Below the pieces are notes generated by a model that saw only the letters and a program-made list of their open reading frames with translations, ran no database searches and was not told the DNA's origin. Position numbers and translations under genes: made by a program. From Frankiales bacterium (GTDB taxonomy: Bacteria; Actinomycetota; Actinomycetes; Mycobacteriales; SCTD01), in contig JAOPVD010000060.1 of the NCBI GenBank assembly GCA_025966295.1, positions 1 to 7,216 on the forward strand: 7,216 nt of DNA. Reading direction: 5' to 3'. Shown here one piece after another: positions 5,662 to 7,216 of this stretch (the first letter of the stretch is position 1; each line of letters begins with the position of its first letter).

Positions 5662-6324
5662 CTAGCCCTGCGCTCTGTGCGCGGCGGCCCGCAGCCCCGC
5701 GATGGCGGCCGCCGGATCGGCGGCGCCGTACACCGAGTTGCCGGCCACGAAGACGTCGGCGCCGGCCTCGGCGCAGCGCTCGATGGTGCTCTCGCTGACG
5801 CCGCCGTCGACCTGCAGCCAGACGTCGAGGTCGCCGATGGCCGCCTTGGCGCGGCGGATCTTGGGGACCACCACGTCGAGGAACTTCTGGCCGCCGAAGC
5901 CGGGCTCGACGGTCATGATGAGGAGCATGTCCAGCTCGGGCAGCAGGTCGGCGTAGGGCTCGATCGGGGTGGCCGGCTTGAGGGCCATGCCGGCCCGGCT
6001 GCCCAGGCTGCGGAGCTGCCGGGCCAGCCGGATCGGGGCGGCGGCGGCCTCGACGTGGAAGGTCACGCTGCCGGCGCCGGCCTCGGCGTACTGCGGCGCC
6101 CAGCGGTCGGGGTCCTCGATCATGAGGTGGCAGTCGATCGGGATGGTGGTGCTCTTCAGCAGCGACTCCACGACCGGCAGGCCGAGCGTGAGGTTCGGCA
6201 CGAAGTGGTTGTCCATGACGTCGACGTGCAGCCAGTCGGCCGCCCCCTCGACGCGGGCCGCTTCCTCCGAGAGGCGGGCGAAGTCCGCCGACAGGATGCT
6301 CGGGGAGATCAGGGTGCGCGCCAT
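5662..6324 (-). CDS. rpe: Ribulose-phosphate 3-epimerase
   Basis: Encodes 220 residues, normal length. It interconverts ribulose 5-phosphate and xylulose 5-phosphate in the pentose phosphate pathway. The TIM-barrel motifs are complete: ISPSILSADFARL, LHVDVMDNHFVPNLTLG with metal ligand H33 and catalytic D35, DCHLMIEDP with H66, MTVEPGFGGQKF (137-148), and QVDGGVSESTI with catalytic D173, followed by the phosphate-binding GADVFVAGNSVYG. Its substrate ribulose 5-phosphate is also the substrate of RibB encoded downstream, a sensible reason for the neighbourhood. The ATG at 6324 has purines (GAGGGC) almost touching it, too close for a normal ribosome site, and may be read from a leaderless transcript. 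The regulator gene follows after 5 bases, so the two are probably co-transcribed. The call is secure. Confidence 0.95.
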   Translation of the reverse strand: MARTLISPSILSADFARLSEEAARVEGAADWLHVDVMDNHFVPNLTLGLPVVESLLKSTTIPIDCHLMIEDPDRWAPQYAEAGAGSVTFHVEAAAAPIRLARQLRSLGSRAGMALKPATPIEPYADLLPELDMLLIMTVEPGFGGQKFLDVVVPKIRRAKAAIGDLDVWLQVDGGVSESTIERCAEAGADVFVAGNSVYGAADPAAAIAGLRAAAHRAQG

Positions 6325-6330
6325 GCCCTC

Positions 6331-6336
6331 AGCCTA
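6331..6336 (-). promoter_or_regulatory. Candidate -10 box for a leaderless rpe transcript
   Basis: TAGGCT (6336-6331 on the minus strand) fits the TANNNT -10 pattern of actinobacteria and sits exactly 6 bases before the rpe ATG, so transcription would start at the A of the start codon. The only ribosome-site-like sequence, GAGGGC, touches the ATG and is badly spaced. No convincing -35 box is seen (GACCCC at a 17-base spacing is poor). Inferred from spacing and pattern only. Confidence 0.4.
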
Positions 6337-6345
6337 GGGCTCCGG

Positions 6346-6374
6346 CCCCGGCCGGGGTCGCCTGCCTGGGCGAC
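6346..6374. repeat. GC palindrome and adjoining 6-bp hairpin in the rsmB-rpe spacer
   Basis: CCCCGGCCGGGG at 6346-6357 is a perfect 12-base palindrome. Sharing its last base, GTCGCC (6357-6362) and GGCGAC (6369-6374) form a 6-bp stem with a 6-base loop. Neither is followed by a T-run on either strand, so an intrinsic terminator is not supported. With over 70% GC such palindromes arise easily; they are listed because they lie next to the larger repeats in this spacer. Confidence 0.4.
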
Positions 6375-6376
6375 GT

Positions 6377-6397
6377 GTCGGGGTCAGGTACGGCGGG
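6377..6397. repeat. Direct repeat copy 1: near-copy of the rsmB 3' end
   Basis: GTCGGGGTCAGGTACGGCGG (from 6377) matches GTCCGGGGTCAGGTGCGGCGG at 6494-6514, differing by one inserted base and one A/G change. On the minus strand this copy reads CGC CGT ACC TGA, the same Arg-Arg-Thr-stop codons (with a synonymous CGT for CGC) that end rsmB in the other copy. It lies on the far side of the large inverted repeat, so the rsmB end appears twice, flanking that element. Confidence 0.7.
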
Positions 6398-6405
6398 CGG
6401 GCTGA

Positions 6406-6506
6406 CCTGACCGTCTTGTCCCCTCGTTCTAGCGCGACCGGCCGGGCCGGCACGCTGAGCGCACGCCTGTCCCCCGTCAGAACGAGGGGACAAGTCCGGG
6501 GTCAGG
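6406..6506. repeat. Long inverted repeat / candidate REP- or MITE-like element after rsmB
   Basis: CTTGTCCCCTCGTTCT (6415-6430) is perfectly repeated in reverse complement as AGAACGAGGGGACAAG (6479-6494), 16 bp, around a 48-bp spacer. Further out CCTGACC (6406-6412) pairs with GGTCAGG (6500-6506), separated from the inner stem by one mismatch, one further pair and a 2-base bulge, so about 24 pairs in all. The spacer includes CCGGCC-G-GGCCGG (6438-6450). The right arm can also pair locally: TGTCCCC (6468-6474) with GGGGACA (6486-6492). The rsmB stop codon lies inside the outer stem. No coding frame or T-run is present. Function unknown: a repeat-family member, a structured 3' end or an RNA-processing site are possible. 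Confidence 0.7.
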
Positions 6507-6514
6507 TGCGGCGG
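6494..6514. repeat. Direct repeat copy 2: the actual 3' end of rsmB
   Basis: This is the partner of the repeat at 6377-6397 and holds the last codons and stop of rsmB (Arg-Arg-Thr-stop) plus 8 bases after the stop. The two copies are in the same orientation, about 117 bp apart, with the long inverted repeat between them. The arrangement resembles an imperfect target-site duplication, or a gene 3' end rebuilt when an element inserted. Confidence 0.7.
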
Positions 6515-7216
6515 AGCAGCGCGAGGTACATCGCGTCGGTGCCGTGCCGGTGCGGCCAGAGCTGGACCGCCGGGCCGTCGCCGAGCTCGGGCACGCCGGG
6601 CAGCAGCGGCCGGGCGTCGAACTGCTCGAGGTCGGGGTGCCGGCGCAGCACGTCGAGCACGGGTACGGCGGTCTCGGCCAGGTGCGGCGAGCACGTGACG
6701 TAGGCCAGCACGCCGCCTGGGCGCAGCAGCCGGACCGCGGCGTCGAGCAGCTCGCCCTGCAGCAGGGTCAGGCCCGGCAGGTCGGAAGGCTGCCGGCGCC
6801 AGCGGGCCTCGGGCCGCCGGCGCAGGGCGCCCAGGCCGGAGCACGGCGCGTCGACCAGGACCCGGTCGATCGAGCCGTCGGCGAACGGGGGCCGGCGGCC
6901 GTCGGCCGTGACGACCTCACGGACGCCGGACTTGCGGACCAGCTCGGCCCGGTGGTGCTGCACCTCGACGGCCAGCAGCCGGGCGCCACGGCCGGCGGCG
7001 ACCGCGTCGAGCAGCGCCGCCTTGCCGCCCGGGCCAGCGCACAGGTCGACCCAGGTGGTGTCCGGGCCCTCGAGCGGCGCGCCGGCCAGGGCCAGCGCAA
7101 CGAGCTGGCTGCCCTCGTCCTGCACGCCGGCGCGGCCATCGCGGACAGCGGCGATCCGGCCGGGGTCGCCCTCGGACAGGCGGACGGCGTACGGCGACCA
7201 CGGACCGGGCGTCCCG
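6502..7216 (-). CDS. rsmB: 16S rRNA (cytosine-967 C5)-methyltransferase RsmB, C-terminal 237 residues (5' part outside window)
   Basis: The frame is open from the window edge and ends in TGA at 6504-6502. It starts in GTPGPWSPYAVRLSEGDP and reads through AGVQDEGSQLVALAL, a hallmark of the NOL1/NOP2/Sun RNA m5C methyltransferases. SAM-binding motif I is DLCAGPGGK (57-65 of the fragment). Motif IV is DAPCSG with C125, and motif VI is TCS with C175, the two cysteines used in product release and catalysis in this family. The C-terminal HRHGTDAMYLALLRR is also typical. A GTG within the frame at 7125 is internal, not a start, because family sequence continues upstream of it. Full-length proteins are around 430-480 residues with an N-terminal NusB-like domain that is not in the window. 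Family call secure; the exact target base is inferred from the family. Confidence 0.9.
   Translation of the reverse strand, partial: GTPGPWSPYAVRLSEGDPGRIAAVRDGRAGVQDEGSQLVALALAGAPLEGPDTTWVDLCAGPGGKAALLDAVAAGRGARLLAVEVQHHRAELVRKSGVREVVTADGRRPPFADGSIDRVLVDAPCSGLGALRRRPEARWRRQPSDLPGLTLLQGELLDAAVRLLRPGGVLAYVTCSPHLAETAVPVLDVLRRHPDLEQFDARPLLPGVPELGDGPAVQLWPHRHGTDAMYLALLRRT

Noticed and set aside
6406..6506. Intrinsic transcription terminator
   Set aside because: The stem is strong, but no T-run follows on either strand and the 48-base spacer is long for a terminator loop.
6406..6506. CRISPR unit
   Set aside because: Only one inverted pair is present, without regularly spaced direct repeats and without cas genes in the window.
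6329..6844. Minus-strand open frame spanning the rsmB end and the spacer
   Set aside because: It is a frame-shifted shadow of rsmB running into the repeat element; the product is R/P/A-rich with no motif.

Overview
This is a very GC-rich stretch (third codon positions almost all G or C, frequent GTG starts) in which every recognisable gene lies on the minus strand, so the genes read from right to left. The gene content, the GC level and the short translational overlaps point to a high-GC Actinomycetota genome. A Geodermatophilaceae-like or related lineage is my guess; the sequence alone cannot settle it.

In order of transcription (high to low coordinates): the C-terminal half of the 16S rRNA m5C methyltransferase RsmB (window edge to 6502); a 177-bp spacer crowded with inverted and direct repeats (6325-6501); rpe, ribulose-phosphate 3-epimerase (6324-5662); a response regulator fused to a GGDEF-type domain with a GGDDF signature (5656-4733); an FMN riboswitch (4700-4572) with a likely ribosome-site-masking hairpin after it; then ribD, ribE, ribBA and ribH, the riboflavin pathway from GTP and ribulose 5-phosphate to riboflavin apart from the phosphatase step; hisG (1143-268), the first histidine-biosynthesis enzyme; and the 5' part of a YdcZ-type (DUF606) membrane transporter running off the left edge.

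From ribD to the transporter the genes abut, overlap by 4 bases (ATGA or GTGA) or are 3 bases apart, so they very probably form one translationally coupled operon under FMN control. The pathway is coherent: Rpe interconverts ribulose 5-phosphate, which RibB consumes, and HisG uses PRPP and ATP, so most of the block draws on pentose phosphates and purine nucleotides. The odd members are the GGDEF-type regulator between rpe and the riboswitch, and hisG sitting directly behind ribH without hisE, which I recall lying between them in Streptomyces.

No CRISPR array, transposase, tRNA or rRNA gene was seen. The least explained sequence is the rsmB-rpe spacer. It holds a 16-bp perfect inverted repeat (extendable to about 24 pairs) that starts at the rsmB stop codon, plus a near-copy of the last bases of rsmB on its far side. 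I see no clear case for a wholly new system; that spacer element and the layered hairpins around the riboswitch are the best leads.
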